From: Arthrobacter sp. ISL-65
Lineage (GTDB): Bacteria > Actinomycetota > Actinomycetes > Actinomycetales > Micrococcaceae
DNA length: 64,000 nt
Direction of reading: 5' to 3'
NCBI RefSeq assembly: GCF_018613795.1
Contig: NZ_JAGGPN010000034.1
Coordinates: forward strand, 62,001-126,000
Part shown: positions 8,753-17,942 of the stretch, in pieces
Layout: every line of letters starts with the position of its first letter
Numbering within the stretch: the first letter of the stretch is position 1
Program-made: the position numbers and the translations under genes
The notes under the pieces: model-generated
Database searches by the model: none
What the model saw: only the letters and a program-made list of their open reading frames with translations
What the model was told of the DNA's origin: nothing

Positions 8753-9904
8753 GTGAATATCGAGCCGGCCCTCAAGGCGCTGGCGGCCGCCCTCCACGGT
8801 GAGGGTCCCGCCGTCGAACTCTCCGCCGGCCCGGACGGCGAGCCGGTGGTGACGCCGGTCCCGACCCCCGGGTTCGAGGACGCCGTGGCCGTGGTGCGCA
8901 CGTCAGGGTCCACCGGGACGCCCAAGGCGACGGTCCTGACGGTGGATGCGCTGGCGGCGTCGTCGATGGCCACCGCCTTCGCGCTCAAGGGCGAGGGGCA
9001 GTGGCTGCTGGCCCTGCCGCTGCAGTACGTGGCGGGCGTACAGGTGCTGGTCCGGTCACTGTTCGCCGGCACCAGGCCCTGGGCCATGGACCTGTCCGAG
9101 GGCTTCACGGCCGAGGGCTTCACCGCGGCCGCGCTGGAGCTGACGGACAACATCCGCTTCACGTCGCTGGTGCCCACGCAGCTGCAGCGCCTGCTCGCCA
9201 GCCCGTCGGCGGACACGCTCGCCGTGCTGCGCCGCTTCAACGGCATCCTGCTCGGCGGTGCCCCGGCCTCTGCCCAGCTCCTGAAGTCGGCCCGCGACGC
9301 CGGCCTCCGCGTGGTCACCACCTACGGGGCGGCGGAAACCTGCGGCGGCTGCGTCTACGATGGCTATCCGCTCGAGGGCGTGGCCCTTCGGCTCGCCGAA
9401 GACGGCCGGATCCACCTGGGCGGGGCCACCCTCGCGGCCGGGTACCTGGGCGCGCCGCGGCAGACCGCCGAGGCTTTCGTAGAGGAGGATGGCGGCCGCT
9501 GGTACCGGACCAACGACCTCGGCACCCTCGATGCCGATGGCCGGCTCACCGTACTGGGCCGCGCCGATGACGCCATCATCACCGGCGGCGTCAAGGTCTC
9601 CGCCGCGCATGTGCAGGCGGAGCTGGAAAAGTCCGACGGCGTGACCGCGGCTTTTGTTGCCGGCGTCGAGTCCGCAAAATGGGGCCAGGCCGTGGCGGCC
9701 TATGTGGCCGTCGCCGGGACCGCCTCCGGGGCCGATGGCGCTGGACGGGATGGCGCCGCGTGGGCTGAGGAATGGCACCGCACGCTGGGGCTGCTGGCCC
9801 CCAAGACCGTCCTTCCGGCCGGTGAGCTGATCATGCTGCCCAACGGCAAGCCGGACCGGCTGGCCATGATTGAACGGCTCAACGCGCTCCATCAGGGAAA
9901 ATAG
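8753..9904 (+). CDS. menE: o-Succinylbenzoate-CoA ligase
   Basis: 383-residue adenylate-forming enzyme that activates o-succinylbenzoate, the step before MenB. Motifs seen: RTSGSTGTPK (AMP-binding P-loop), TYGAAETCGG (A5-type), YRTNDLG and the LGRADDAIITGGVKV hinge, and a C-terminal lysine in PNGKPDR. It is shorter than MenE of enterobacteria, as is usual in actinobacteria. The start is GTG 8753, 60 nt after menB. It lies in the order menB-menE-menA. Confidence 0.93.
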   Translation: MNIEPALKALAAALHGEGPAVELSAGPDGEPVVTPVPTPGFEDAVAVVRTSGSTGTPKATVLTVDALAASSMATAFALKGEGQWLLALPLQYVAGVQVLVRSLFAGTRPWAMDLSEGFTAEGFTAAALELTDNIRFTSLVPTQLQRLLASPSADTLAVLRRFNGILLGGAPASAQLLKSARDAGLRVVTTYGAAETCGGCVYDGYPLEGVALRLAEDGRIHLGGATLAAGYLGAPRQTAEAFVEEDGGRWYRTNDLGTLDADGRLTVLGRADDAIITGGVKVSAAHVQAELEKSDGVTAAFVAGVESAKWGQAVAAYVAVAGTASGADGAGRDGAAWAEEWHRTLGLLAPKTVLPAGELIMLPNGKPDRLAMIERLNALHQGK

Positions 9905-9994
9905 AGTAGTCCTGCCGCGCTGCTGCGGCTTCCGTGCCCAGCGCGCGCCCATGTTTTTTTGAACGTTTCACCGACCCAACGCGAGGTACTTACC

Positions 9995-10876
9995 GTGGCA
10001 ACAGCCGCACAATGGATCCAAGGCGCCCGGCTCCGCACGCTGCCGGCCGCGATCGCCCCTATCCTGATCGGCTCGGCGGCGGCCTACGAGATGGCTTCCT
10101 TCCGACCGCTCAATGCGGTTCTGGCGGCCCTCGTGGCGCTGCTGCTGCAGGTCGGCGTCAACTACGCCAACGATTACTCGGACGGGATCCGCGGAACGGA
10201 CGAGAACCGGGTGGGGCCGTTGCGTCTGGTCGGTTCCGGTGCCGCCCGCCCCGAGCACGTGAAGTATGCTGCGTTCGGCGCCTTCGGCCTTGCGATGCTC
10301 GTCGGCCTGGTACTGGTCATCATCACCCAGACCTGGTGGCTGCTGCTGGTGGGCGTGGGCTGCGTGATGGCGGCTTGGGGCTACACCGGCGGAAAGAACC
10401 CGTACGGCTATATGGGCCTGGGCGACGTCTTCGTGTTTGTCTTCTTCGGGCTCGTGGCCACCCTAGGCACCACGTACACCCAGGCCGGGCAGATCGGCCT
10501 GCCTGCCGTGATTGGCGCCATCGGCACGGGACTCATCGCCTGCGCCCTGCTCATGGCCAACAACGTGCGTGACATCCCGTCGGACATCCAGGCCGGGAAG
10601 AAAACCCTTGCCGTGCGGCTGGGCGACAAGCACGCCCGCGAAAGCTACGTGCTGATGCTGGCCGTGGCCATTCTGCTCGTGGTGATCCTTGCACCCACGC
10701 GGCCCTGGATGCTGATTGTGTTGCTCCTGATCCCGGCCTGCCTGATGCCGGCCTGGCTGATGATCAACGGGCGGAAGCGCAAGAGCCTCATCCCGGTCCT
10801 GAAGCAGACGGGCCTCATCAACCTCGGCTACGCGGTGCTGTTCGCATTGGGACTCGTGCTGAGCAGTGGGCTGTAA
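9995..10876 (+). CDS. menA: 1,4-dihydroxy-2-naphthoate polyprenyltransferase
   Basis: 293-residue UbiA-superfamily membrane enzyme that attaches the polyprenyl tail to the menaquinone head group, with about eight to nine membrane segments. The first Asp-rich motif NDYSDGIRGTD (NDxxDxxxD) and the second region DIPSDIQAGKKT (DxxxD-type) are both present. GTG 9995 is chosen because GAGG (9983-9986) is correctly spaced; a longer frame from TTG 9959 has no support. The gene is convergent with the DUF4229 gene. Confidence 0.93.
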   Translation: MATAAQWIQGARLRTLPAAIAPILIGSAAAYEMASFRPLNAVLAALVALLLQVGVNYANDYSDGIRGTDENRVGPLRLVGSGAARPEHVKYAAFGAFGLAMLVGLVLVIITQTWWLLLVGVGCVMAAWGYTGGKNPYGYMGLGDVFVFVFFGLVATLGTTYTQAGQIGLPAVIGAIGTGLIACALLMANNVRDIPSDIQAGKKTLAVRLGDKHARESYVLMLAVAILLVVILAPTRPWMLIVLLLIPACLMPAWLMINGRKRKSLIPVLKQTGLINLGYAVLFALGLVLSSGL

Positions 10877-10897
10877 GCCTAGGCGCCTCGCTTTAGG

Positions 10898-11221
10898 CTA
10901 GGCGCCCTCACCGCGGGGTTCGCGGTTCTTGGCGTCGTTGCGGATGGTGACGTCCGGGTGGGTGTCGACGAGGCGGTCCTCGGCCTGGGCATCGTCCACC
11001 TCACCGGCGGTGCGGATGGGCTTGGCACGGCCGGAGAAGCGGGCATGCAGGGACGCCGTTGCAGCATCGCGCTGCTTCTGGAAGAAGAGGTAGCTGATGG
11101 CGAAGGAAATCAGCCCTGCACAGATGACGGCCAGAAACCACCCCAGCTGCAGGAAGACGAACAGCACAAACAGGGGTAGGAAGATTGCGAACCGGATCAG
11201 GGAGTATTTCAGAAAAGCCAC
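10898..11221 (-). CDS. DUF4229 family small membrane protein
   Basis: 107 residues with two hydrophobic helices (about 5-22 and 25-45), then a basic, hydrophilic tail (KQRDAATASLHARF...). This matches the DUF4229 family, small actinobacterial membrane proteins commonly found beside menA; their function is unknown. The start is GTG 11221 with TAAACT 6 nt upstream (leaderless). It is divergent from the PLDc_N gene; the 199-nt gap shows only the two opposing -10 boxes. Confidence 0.75.
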   Translation of the reverse strand: MAFLKYSLIRFAIFLPLFVLFVFLQLGWFLAVICAGLISFAISYLFFQKQRDAATASLHARFSGRAKPIRTAGEVDDAQAEDRLVDTHPDVTIRNDAKNREPRGEGA

Positions 11222-11420
11222 TATCCAAGTTTAGCCGTCCTGCCTGAACGTAGCGTGCCGGTGGCATAGGCGCTGTGTTCCCCGTTGCTCCGGCCGTCTC
11301 CGGGCACGTGGCCTGGCGCAGGTCGGATGTCACCTGGAACTGCCGTTCGGCGTTTTGCTGGCGCATTACTGTGGGCATACTGTAATCTCCGCCGGGGCAC
11401 ACGGCGGCTAGACTGATTGC

Positions 11421-11909
11421 ATGCCTCGTGTCGCCATCGCAGTCGCCATTCTCGCACTCTACGTCTACGGACTTGTGGACGTTATCCGGACCGATGGACG
11501 TCTCACGCGCGGGTTCTCAAAAACAACCTGGATCATCATGGTTGCACTCCTGCCGCTCGTCGGCGCCGCGCTGTGGTTCCTGATCGGCCGCCCCCGCGCA
11601 TCTGCCGTGGTCCAGCCCGTCTACCAGCAGCACCCCACCGCCCCCGACGACGACCCCGACTTCCTGCGGAACCTCGAGCAGCGCCGCCGCCAGGCCGAGG
11701 CGGAGCGGCGCCGCAAGCTGAGGGACGACGCGGCACGGAAGAACCAGGCCGACGGCGGCCCCCACCGCGCGGGCAGCACAGGCACGGGAGCTCCGGGCAC
11801 CAACAGCGGCAATTCGGATGCCGGCGGCCCTCCTGCGGGTGAGCCAGGTCCACGCAAGCCGGGCGCCGCCGGCGAAGCCAACGCCGAAGGCAACCCCGAG
11901 GCGAAGTAG
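11421..11909 (+). CDS. PLDc_N-type two-helix membrane protein
   Basis: 162 residues. The N-terminal 60 residues form two membrane helices with the PLDc_N pattern (YVYGLVDVIRTDGRLTRGFSKTTWIIMVALLPLVG broken here as two helices joined by a basic turn and ending in a GRP motif). The remainder is a charged Arg/Glu coiled stretch (about 75-105) and a Gly/Pro/Ala-rich tail. PLDc_N occurs at the start of cardiolipin synthases, but no HKD domain is present, so it is not a phospholipase. TAGACT lies 6 nt before ATG 11421 (leaderless). Confidence 0.7.
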   Translation: MPRVAIAVAILALYVYGLVDVIRTDGRLTRGFSKTTWIIMVALLPLVGAALWFLIGRPRASAVVQPVYQQHPTAPDDDPDFLRNLEQRRRQAEAERRRKLRDDAARKNQADGGPHRAGSTGTGAPGTNSGNSDAGGPPAGEPGPRKPGAAGEANAEGNPEAK

Positions 11910-11985
11910 CACACACCCCTCCCGCCGAGTCGCGAGCATGCCCTAGTGGGCGGTGCGCGCCGGCCGCCAATCTTGGCCACCCGCG

Positions 11986-12904
11986 GCGTCGATTTACCAA
12001 AAGTGGCCGCTTCAGACCCCGCCAGCCGGCCTTTTTCGGCAAAACGGCGAAACAAGGCGCCGAAGACTGTTCCTCCACATCGGGCCTGAATGGTGGACAA
12101 CGACACGCAGGCACACTTCGGGCAGCAGAATGCTCCTATGCCGCGTCCACGCCCCCTTCCTCCCGCCCTGCAGGCACAGCCGTTCACCATCCGCCAGGCC
12201 ACAGCTGCCGGGCTAACCCGAAGGCGTGTCCGAGCCCTCGGCTTTCGACGGCCGTTACGTGGCCTGCACGTCACCGCTTCGGACCTGGTTCGACCTGGCC
12301 GGCATCCTCACACTGGAAGACCTGGTCATTGCCGGCGACTTCCTTCTGCGCCGCAAGGCACCCCTCTGCACGCCGGAGGCATTGGACGCTTTCCTCGCAG
12401 AAAAGAAGGGCAGGGCTGGCTACCCCAAGGCAACGAAGGCCAGGACCCTCATCCGCGCGAACACGAATTCACCGAAGGCGAACTGCGGCTTCTGCTGACT
12501 GCCGCGGGACTACCCGAACCAGGCATCAACGTTCCATGTTCGACGAGACCGGCGGCTGGATCCAGGACCCCGACATGTCCTACGAAGAGTTCAAAATTGC
12601 CATCCAGTACGACGGCGGCCACCCCGGCACCCCGGCCCAGCGGGGAAGCGACATCTACCGCGACGAAAACGCACGCAGTCTCGGCTGGCTGGTGGTGGTC
12701 CTGACGCAGTTTGACCCTGGACCCGTTTGCACCGGGCATTGAGCCAAGCGCCGTCGCCAGGGTGCGGGCGGCGCTAACAAGCCGTGGCTGGAAGCCTGCC
12801 CGCTGGCCCTCACCGTTTCGCCAGAAAGGGCCGCCCAGCAGCAAGCTGAGCGGCCCTTTTGGTAAATCGATGAGCCCCTGCGGCCCTTTTTGGTAAATCG
12901 ACGC
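11986..12904. repeat. Inverted-repeat-bounded segment, possible relic element (family D)
   Basis: The left end (11986-12010) begins GCGTCGATTTACCAAAA and continues GTGGCCGC. The right end (12880-12904) read backwards begins with the same 17 bases and continues AGGGCCGC. An extra internal copy of the right-hand motif lies at 12850-12871. Inside these, GGCCTTTTTCGGCAAAACGG (12028-12047) and its inverted relative at 12814-12834 continue the symmetry. The interior holds only a degraded gene. No clear target duplication and no transposase are seen. Confidence 0.5.
12138..12812 (+). pseudogene. Degraded DUF559/AbiEi-type endonuclease-like gene
   Basis: Fragments in different frames join into one recognisable family. 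Frame A from ATG 12138: an N-terminal FTIRQATAAGLTRRRVRALGF winged-helix start. Frame B (about 12255-12480): VACTSPLRTWFDLAGILTLED and LVIAGDFLLRR. Then frame A again: EGELRLLLTAAGLPEPGIN. Then frames C and B: KIAIQYDGGHPGTPAQRGSDIYRDEN and a final VRAALTSRGW. These match the order of AbiEi-antitoxin/DUF559 very-short-patch-repair-like proteins common in Arthrobacter. Several frameshifts are needed, and about 80 codons between the N-terminal helix and the TSPLRTW segment are missing. It is therefore a pseudogene, lying inside the inverted repeats. Confidence 0.75.
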
Positions 12905-12946
12905 GGCCCCGAAAGCCCCCGCACAGCGAGGAAAGCTACAGAACCC

Positions 12947-14056
12947 CTACAGCCCCGAGTAGGAGTGCAGGCCGTTGAAGAACTGGTTCACGATGGTGAA
13001 GTTGAAGACCACGCACAGGTAGCCCACGATCGACAGCCAGGCCGCCCGGGTCCCCGTCCAGCCGCGGGTGGCGCGGGCGTGCAGGTAACCGGCGTAGACC
13101 ACCCAGATCACGAAGGTCCACACTTCCTTGGTGTCCCAGCCCCAGAACCGTCCCCAGGCCTTCTCCGCCCAGATGGCTCCGAACATGAGGGTGAACGTCC
13201 AGCCGATGAAGGCGATCGCGTTGATGCGGTAGGACAGGTTCTCAAGGCTCAGCGCGGACGGCACCAGGCGCATGAACCCCAGCTTGTCCGCACCACCGGC
13301 CGCAATGGTCCTCTGCCGGTGCGACTGGACCAGCTGCAGCGCGGACATGGCAAACGTCAGGGTGAACAGCGCCGAGGACAGCACGGCAATGGAGACGTGG
13401 ATGATCAGCCAGTAGCTCTGCAGCGCCGGCACCAGGTGGCCCACAGGCGTCCAGAACGCCACGGACGCGGCCACCAGCATGATGATCACCAGGCCCACCA
13501 CGAAGGTGCCTAGGAAGCGCAGGTCGCGGCGGACCAGCACCACGAGGAACACGGCCGCGGCCACGAACGCGCCGGTGGTGAGGAACTCGTACATGTTGCC
13601 CCACGGCACACGGCCGGCACCGACAGCGCGGGTCAGCACGGCGGCGGCGTGGATCGCGGCGCCCAGGACGGTCAGTGCCACGGCAACGCGCGCGGGGGCC
13701 CGGCGTTCGCCATAGCGCATGCTGTCGTCGGCGGTCTGCCCGGCGGCGCCGTTCGCAGAGGAGGCGTACGACGACGGCCGCTCGGCACGGTCTGCCGGTC
13801 CGGACAGGCGGCCCTCACCGCTGCCCGCGGTCCGCGACGTGCCTGCCCCTACGGACGCGCCCGCCGCCACCGTAACCTTGGCGGACGCGTCCGCCGACGT
13901 ACCGGCAGCAGCGGCCTTGACGTCAATCGCCTTCAGGGACTTGCTGCTCCTGGCCAGGTCCCACGCGAACGCGATGAAGGCGACGGTGTAGGTGCCGGCC
14001 GCCAGCAGCATGAAGAGCTCGCTGTACTGGCCCATGGTCTCGTTGATGGGAAACAT
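12947..14056 (-). CDS. ccsB: System II cytochrome c biogenesis protein CcsB/ResC
   Basis: 369-residue polytopic membrane protein of the heme-handling CcsA/CcmC family, partner of ResB in exporting heme and attaching it to apocytochromes outside the membrane. The tryptophan-rich signature WGRFWGWDTKEVW (about residues 290-302) is intact, with conserved His residues near HVSIAV and LHARAT. Residues about 45-105 form an Ala/Ser/Gly-rich insert between TM1 and TM2. Its ATG overlaps the resB stop (TAATG), so it is the last gene of the phosphatase-tlpA-ccdA-resB-ccsB operon. Confidence 0.92.
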   Translation of the reverse strand: MFPINETMGQYSELFMLLAAGTYTVAFIAFAWDLARSSKSLKAIDVKAAAAGTSADASAKVTVAAGASVGAGTSRTAGSGEGRLSGPADRAERPSSYASSANGAAGQTADDSMRYGERRAPARVAVALTVLGAAIHAAAVLTRAVGAGRVPWGNMYEFLTTGAFVAAAVFLVVLVRRDLRFLGTFVVGLVIIMLVAASVAFWTPVGHLVPALQSYWLIIHVSIAVLSSALFTLTFAMSALQLVQSHRQRTIAAGGADKLGFMRLVPSALSLENLSYRINAIAFIGWTFTLMFGAIWAEKAWGRFWGWDTKEVWTFVIWVVYAGYLHARATRGWTGTRAAWLSIVGYLCVVFNFTIVNQFFNGLHSYSGL

Positions 14057-15801
14057 TACTGGTCCTTCTTCGGCTCAGGCGAGCCGGCTGGTGAGGAGTT
14101 GGAAGGTGCTGTTTCGGGGTTGTCGGCGTCCAGGTTCCACTTGCGCGACAGAAGGCTGCGCAGCGTTGCGGCCTCGCCGGCAAGCCGGTGGTCCTCGCCG
14201 CGGGCCAGGAGGCCGTACTCCACCATGGTCCGGCCGTCCTCGTGGGTGCCGGTGCGTACCCAGACCCGGCGCCGGTTCACGTAGAGCGAGACGATGAGTC
14301 CGGCCACGGCAAGCAGCGCGAAGATCAGCGCGGAAAGCTGCCCGGGGTTGTGGTGGATGTCCACGCCCACGTACTTCTTGACGCCGTCGAACGTGATGGA
14401 CCCCTTGCCTTGGGGCAGCGTGTAGGTGTTGCCCGGCGCGAGCGTGATGCCACCCGCCTCAGCCTTGCGGCTGTTGAGCTCCTTGAGGCCCTTGACGTCA
14501 AGCTCAAACACGTTCTGCGGTGCGCCCTTGTCCAGGCCGAGGTCGCCGTAGTACGAGTTTAGGCTCAGCTGCGGGTTGATGAGGTCCGGGTCGCCGCTGA
14601 AGGAGATGCCCTGCTCGGTCACGAACGCAGTCGGCAGGAAGAAGCCGGCGAAGCCCAGCTGGTCGGGCTTCGCGTCGGGGACCTTGATCACCACGGATGA
14701 GTAGTAGTTCTCGCCCTGCAGCTTGGCCACCACGGGACCCTGCATGGCCACGTTGCCCTTGCCGTCGCGGACCGTGACCACCGGGGCGTAGCCGTTGCCC
14801 GTCAGGTAGATGCTGGTGCCGCCGAGGGTCACGGGGTCGTTGACCTTGAGGACTTCCTTCTTGGCCGGCGCCCCGGGGTTTTCCTTGGTGGTGACGTCCG
14901 CCGTGAAGTCAATGGGCTGGCCGAACTTGCCCTGCGATTCGCGGTCGAACGTGGCCTGGAACTTGTCCAGCTGAATGGAGTAGGGCTGGAGCTGGCTGCT
15001 CTGGAAGTTGGTGCCGGGGGTGAACTGGTCATAGCCCACCAGGGTGTTCACGAACGTGTCGCCCTCCACCAGGATCCGCTGGCCGCTGTAGCCGAACAGC
15101 CCGCCGACGGCAACGGACACCAGCACGCCGATCAGCGAGGTGTGGAAGACTAGGTTTCCCACTTCCCTCAGGAAGCCGCGTTCGGCCCCCAAAGACGGCC
15201 GCGCGCCGTCGTCGTGCCGTACCTCAACGCGGTATCCGCGTTTCTTCAGCAGCGCCGCTGCGTCCTCAATGGCGTCCGACGCCGGGATGCCGGCCTCCGC
15301 GGGCAGCACCAGGGTGCCGTACTCGGGCAGGCGGGACAGTCGCTTCGGGGTGCGCGGCGGCTGCGAGCGCATGGCCCTGTAGTGGGCGATGGCGCGGGGT
15401 ACCACGCAGCCGATCAACGAGATGAAAAGCAGGATGTAAATGGCCGAGAACCAGGCCGAGGAGTAGACGTCGTACAGCTGCAGCGAATCGAGCAGCTTGC
15501 CGTAGTCCGGGTGGTCCTTGATGTACTGCGTGACCACCGAGGGGTTGGCCGGCCGCTGCGGGAACAGCGATCCGGGCACCGCGGCCACCGCCAGCAGCAG
15601 GAGGAGGAACAGCGCGGTGCGCATGCTGGTCAGCTGGGTCCAGGCCCAGCGGAGCATGCCCACGACGCCCAGGGACGGGAGGGCGGCCCCGGCCTTGGCA
15701 GCCTTTACGGCGTCCTTGGGCGCGCCGTCTTTATGGGCAGGCCCGGGCTGCGGGGCGTCCTCGGCCGGGGATTTCTCGGTTGACTTCACACGCTCGCTCA
15801 T
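14056..15801 (-). CDS. resB: System II cytochrome c biogenesis protein ResB
   Basis: 581 residues: cytoplasmic N-terminal tail, three early membrane helices (AWTQLTSMRTALFLLLLL; FSAIYILLFISLIGCVVP; VGNLVFHTSLIGVLVSV), a large extracytoplasmic domain and a last helix (ALIFALLAVAGLIVSLYV) before a basic tail ending in a Ser/Pro-rich sequence. This is the standard ResB/Ccs1 topology; with CcsB it forms the cytochrome c synthetase. The true start is ATG 15801, whose T overlaps the TGA of ccdA; an upstream in-frame extension to 15864 would lie inside ccdA. Confidence 0.92.
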   Translation of the reverse strand: MSERVKSTEKSPAEDAPQPGPAHKDGAPKDAVKAAKAGAALPSLGVVGMLRWAWTQLTSMRTALFLLLLLAVAAVPGSLFPQRPANPSVVTQYIKDHPDYGKLLDSLQLYDVYSSAWFSAIYILLFISLIGCVVPRAIAHYRAMRSQPPRTPKRLSRLPEYGTLVLPAEAGIPASDAIEDAAALLKKRGYRVEVRHDDGARPSLGAERGFLREVGNLVFHTSLIGVLVSVAVGGLFGYSGQRILVEGDTFVNTLVGYDQFTPGTNFQSSQLQPYSIQLDKFQATFDRESQGKFGQPIDFTADVTTKENPGAPAKKEVLKVNDPVTLGGTSIYLTGNGYAPVVTVRDGKGNVAMQGPVVAKLQGENYYSSVVIKVPDAKPDQLGFAGFFLPTAFVTEQGISFSGDPDLINPQLSLNSYYGDLGLDKGAPQNVFELDVKGLKELNSRKAEAGGITLAPGNTYTLPQGKGSITFDGVKKYVGVDIHHNPGQLSALIFALLAVAGLIVSLYVNRRRVWVRTGTHEDGRTMVEYGLLARGEDHRLAGEAATLRSLLSRKWNLDADNPETAPSNSSPAGSPEPKKDQ

Positions 15802-16556
15802 CAGATCGGCAACTTCACATCGGTTTGGAACCAGTACTGCAACTCGGTGACCCAGGCTCCCCACAGACCCGTGGCCATCAGGATGCCCAGGACAATCAGG
15901 ACTCCACCGCCGGTGCGCTGGATGGCCAGCCGGTGCTTGCGGAAGAAGGACATCACTCCCGCGCCGCGGCGCACCGCCAGGGCGATCAGCAGGAACGGGA
16001 TGCCCAGCCCAAGGCTATAGACGAAGGCCAGGAACGCACCTTTAGCGGCGGAGGAGCCGCCGGAGAGGCTCAGGAGCTGGACGGCGGAATAGGTGGGGCC
16101 GATGCAGGGCGCCCAGCCGAGGCCGAACGTGATTCCCAGCAGCGGCGCGCCCCAGAGGCCTGCCGGCGGTTTGGCGTGGATCTTGGCGTCGCGCTGGAAC
16201 CAGGAGAAGCCGCCCATGAACACCACGCCCATGAGGATCACCAGGACGCCCAGGACTTGCGTAACCCAGGCGTTCTGCCCGCCCGAGATCAGCGAGCCCA
16301 GCTGTCCGAACGCGCCGCCGAGCAGCACGAAAATCACCGAGAAGCCGAGCACGAACAGGCCGATGCCGGCGAGCATGCGGCCGCGCTTCTGCTTCTGCAG
16401 GTCCACGCCGGTGAGGCCCGTGACGTAGCCCAGGTATCCGGGGACCAGCGGGAGCACGCACGGTGAGAGGAAGGACACCAGTCCGGCCAGCAGCGCCACG
16501 GGGATGGCGAGCAGCAGCGAACCGTTCAGGATGGCTTCGGCGAAGGGGCTGTTCAC
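15801..16556 (-). CDS. ccdA: Thiol-disulfide transporter CcdA
   Basis: 251-residue membrane protein with six helices of the DsbD/CcdA family. It passes reducing power from cytoplasmic thioredoxin to extracytoplasmic partners, here presumably the TlpA protein encoded just upstream. The two redox cysteines are in SPCVLPLVPGY (Cys33) and WAPCIGPTY (Cys151), in the expected positions in helices 1 and 4. Six nt separate it from tlpA, and it overlaps resB by one nt. Confidence 0.93.
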   Translation of the reverse strand: MNSPFAEAILNGSLLLAIPVALLAGLVSFLSPCVLPLVPGYLGYVTGLTGVDLQKQKRGRMLAGIGLFVLGFSVIFVLLGGAFGQLGSLISGGQNAWVTQVLGVLVILMGVVFMGGFSWFQRDAKIHAKPPAGLWGAPLLGITFGLGWAPCIGPTYSAVQLLSLSGGSSAAKGAFLAFVYSLGLGIPFLLIALAVRRGAGVMSFFRKHRLAIQRTGGGVLIVLGILMATGLWGAWVTELQYWFQTDVKLPI

Positions 16557-16562
16557 GGGAGG

Positions 16563-17174
16563 TTACTCTGCCACGGCAGACTGGATGAGAGCTTTGAGTG
16601 TGCCCTTCTCGATCTCCCCCAGCACACGCGACGCCACCCGGCCCTGCTTGTCCACCACGAGCGTCGTGGGGACGGCGCCCGGGGGCACCAGGCCGGACAC
16701 GGCCAGCAGCACGCTGCCGTCCTTGTCATCGAAGCTCGGGTAGGTGAGGCCGAAGGTCTTGTCGAAGGCGTCAGCTGTGGCCTTCTCATCGCGCAGGTTC
16801 ACGCCGAAGAACTGGACGCCCTTGGTCTTGAACTCCTGGTGGAGGGCTTCCAGGGACGGCGCCTCCACCCGGCACGGCGCGCAGGCGGCGAACCAGAAGT
16901 TCAGCACGGTGACCTTGCCCAGGAAATCCTTGGGCGCCACGTCAGTGCCGTTGAACAGGGTGCCCTGGATTTCGACGGCGGATTTGCGGTCTGCCGCGGC
17001 AAATTCCGTCACCGAGCCGTCGCCGGCCACGTAGTTCTTGTTGTCCCCGGCCTTGGCTTGCTTGGCCAGGGCGTCCTCCTGGGCGCAGGCGGACAGGCCC
17101 AGGGTGATCGCGGCGAGGGCCAGGCCGCCGGCGGCGAGGACGCTGCGGCGGGAACTTCTGGGTGTTTCAGTCAT
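16563..17174 (-). CDS. TlpA/ResA-type thiol-disulfide lipoprotein
   Basis: 203 residues. An N-terminal twin-arginine-like SSRRSV stretch and lipobox LSAC (Cys30) predict an exported lipoprotein. The thioredoxin-fold domain has active site ACAPC (Cys98, Cys101) in the FWFAACAPCR context and the cis-Pro region GAVPTTLVVD. Family role: keeping apocytochrome c haem-binding cysteines reduced. Its place between a phosphatase gene (3 nt gap) and ccdA supports that role. Confidence 0.9.
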   Translation of the reverse strand: MTETPRSSRRSVLAAGGLALAAITLGLSACAQEDALAKQAKAGDNKNYVAGDGSVTEFAAADRKSAVEIQGTLFNGTDVAPKDFLGKVTVLNFWFAACAPCRVEAPSLEALHQEFKTKGVQFFGVNLRDEKATADAFDKTFGLTYPSFDDKDGSVLLAVSGLVPPGAVPTTLVVDKQGRVASRVLGEIEKGTLKALIQSAVAE

Positions 17175-17177
17175 AAC

Positions 17178-17843
17178 TTAGGCTCCGGGGGTGCTCGAGG
17201 CACCGGGAAGAAGGGCGGCGGCGGGTTCGCTGTACTCCACGCGCAGCAGGGCACCGTCGTCGCGGAAAACCAGGGAGGTGAGGGAAGTCAGGGTGCATTC
17301 GCGTTTCCGCGGATCGTGCCACAGCGGCTTGCCCTCGGCGCTGAGCCGCGTGGCCCAGATCGGAAGCTGGTGGCAGACCAGGATGGCCTCGGCAGCGTCG
17401 CCGCCAAGCTCGATGGCCTTGGCGCGCGCTTCCTGGACGGCCTCGGTCACACGGGCTGCCTGCAGCTTGTAGGGCTCGCCCCAGGACGGTCGGAAAGGGT
17501 TGATCAGGTGCGGCCAGTGCTTGGGTTTGCGCAACTCGGTCTTGGTGACCTTCATCCCTTCGAAGTAGTTTTCCGCCTCGATGATGCGGCCGTCGGTGTG
17601 GATGTCCAGCCCGAGAGCTTCTGACGTGGGCTGGGCAGTTTCCTGGGCACGGGTAAGTGGCGACGCCGCCAGGTACACGATGTTGGCGCCCTGGGAGACG
17701 CGTTCGCGGAAGTGCTCGGCGAGCGTCTGCGCCATCTGCCGACCAAGCTCAGAGAGGTGGAATTCAGGCAGCCTGCCGTACAGGACACCTTCGGGGTTAT
17801 GGACCTCGCCGTGGCGGAGCAAATGGACAGTGGCTTGGGGCAT
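17178..17843 (-). CDS. Histidine phosphatase superfamily (phosphoglycerate-mutase-like) protein
   Basis: 221 residues. The catalytic LLRHGE motif is at the N-terminus (His about 11), with conserved Arg in PLTRAQETA and the second His in LVCHQLPIW. The substrate is unknown. It is the first gene of the cytochrome c maturation operon, where histidine phosphatase genes commonly lead in actinobacteria. No clear ribosome site; GAAACT 7 nt before ATG 17843 is a weak -10 candidate. Confidence 0.85.
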   Translation of the reverse strand: MPQATVHLLRHGEVHNPEGVLYGRLPEFHLSELGRQMAQTLAEHFRERVSQGANIVYLAASPLTRAQETAQPTSEALGLDIHTDGRIIEAENYFEGMKVTKTELRKPKHWPHLINPFRPSWGEPYKLQAARVTEAVQEARAKAIELGGDAAEAILVCHQLPIWATRLSAEGKPLWHDPRKRECTLTSLTSLVFRDDGALLRVEYSEPAAALLPGASSTPGA

Positions 17844-17942
17844 GTCTACCAGTTTCTCAAAGGGCAGGGGTAATGGCGAAATCTTCTACATCAAGTAGAA
17901 CTCAGAAATTTTCAGAAAAGTTCCCTACCGGTGGAATAAAAG

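Noticed and set aside
7358..8797. 479-residue open frame on the minus strand across menB
   Set aside because: It is antisense to a clear MenB, has composition typical of a GC-rich shadow frame (Gly/His/Val-rich) and no motif or ribosome site.
9904..9960. Intrinsic terminator ending in TTTTTTT before menA
   Set aside because: The nearest stem (GCCGC-GCTGCT-GCGGC) is about 25 nt away from the T run, so they do not form a standard terminator.
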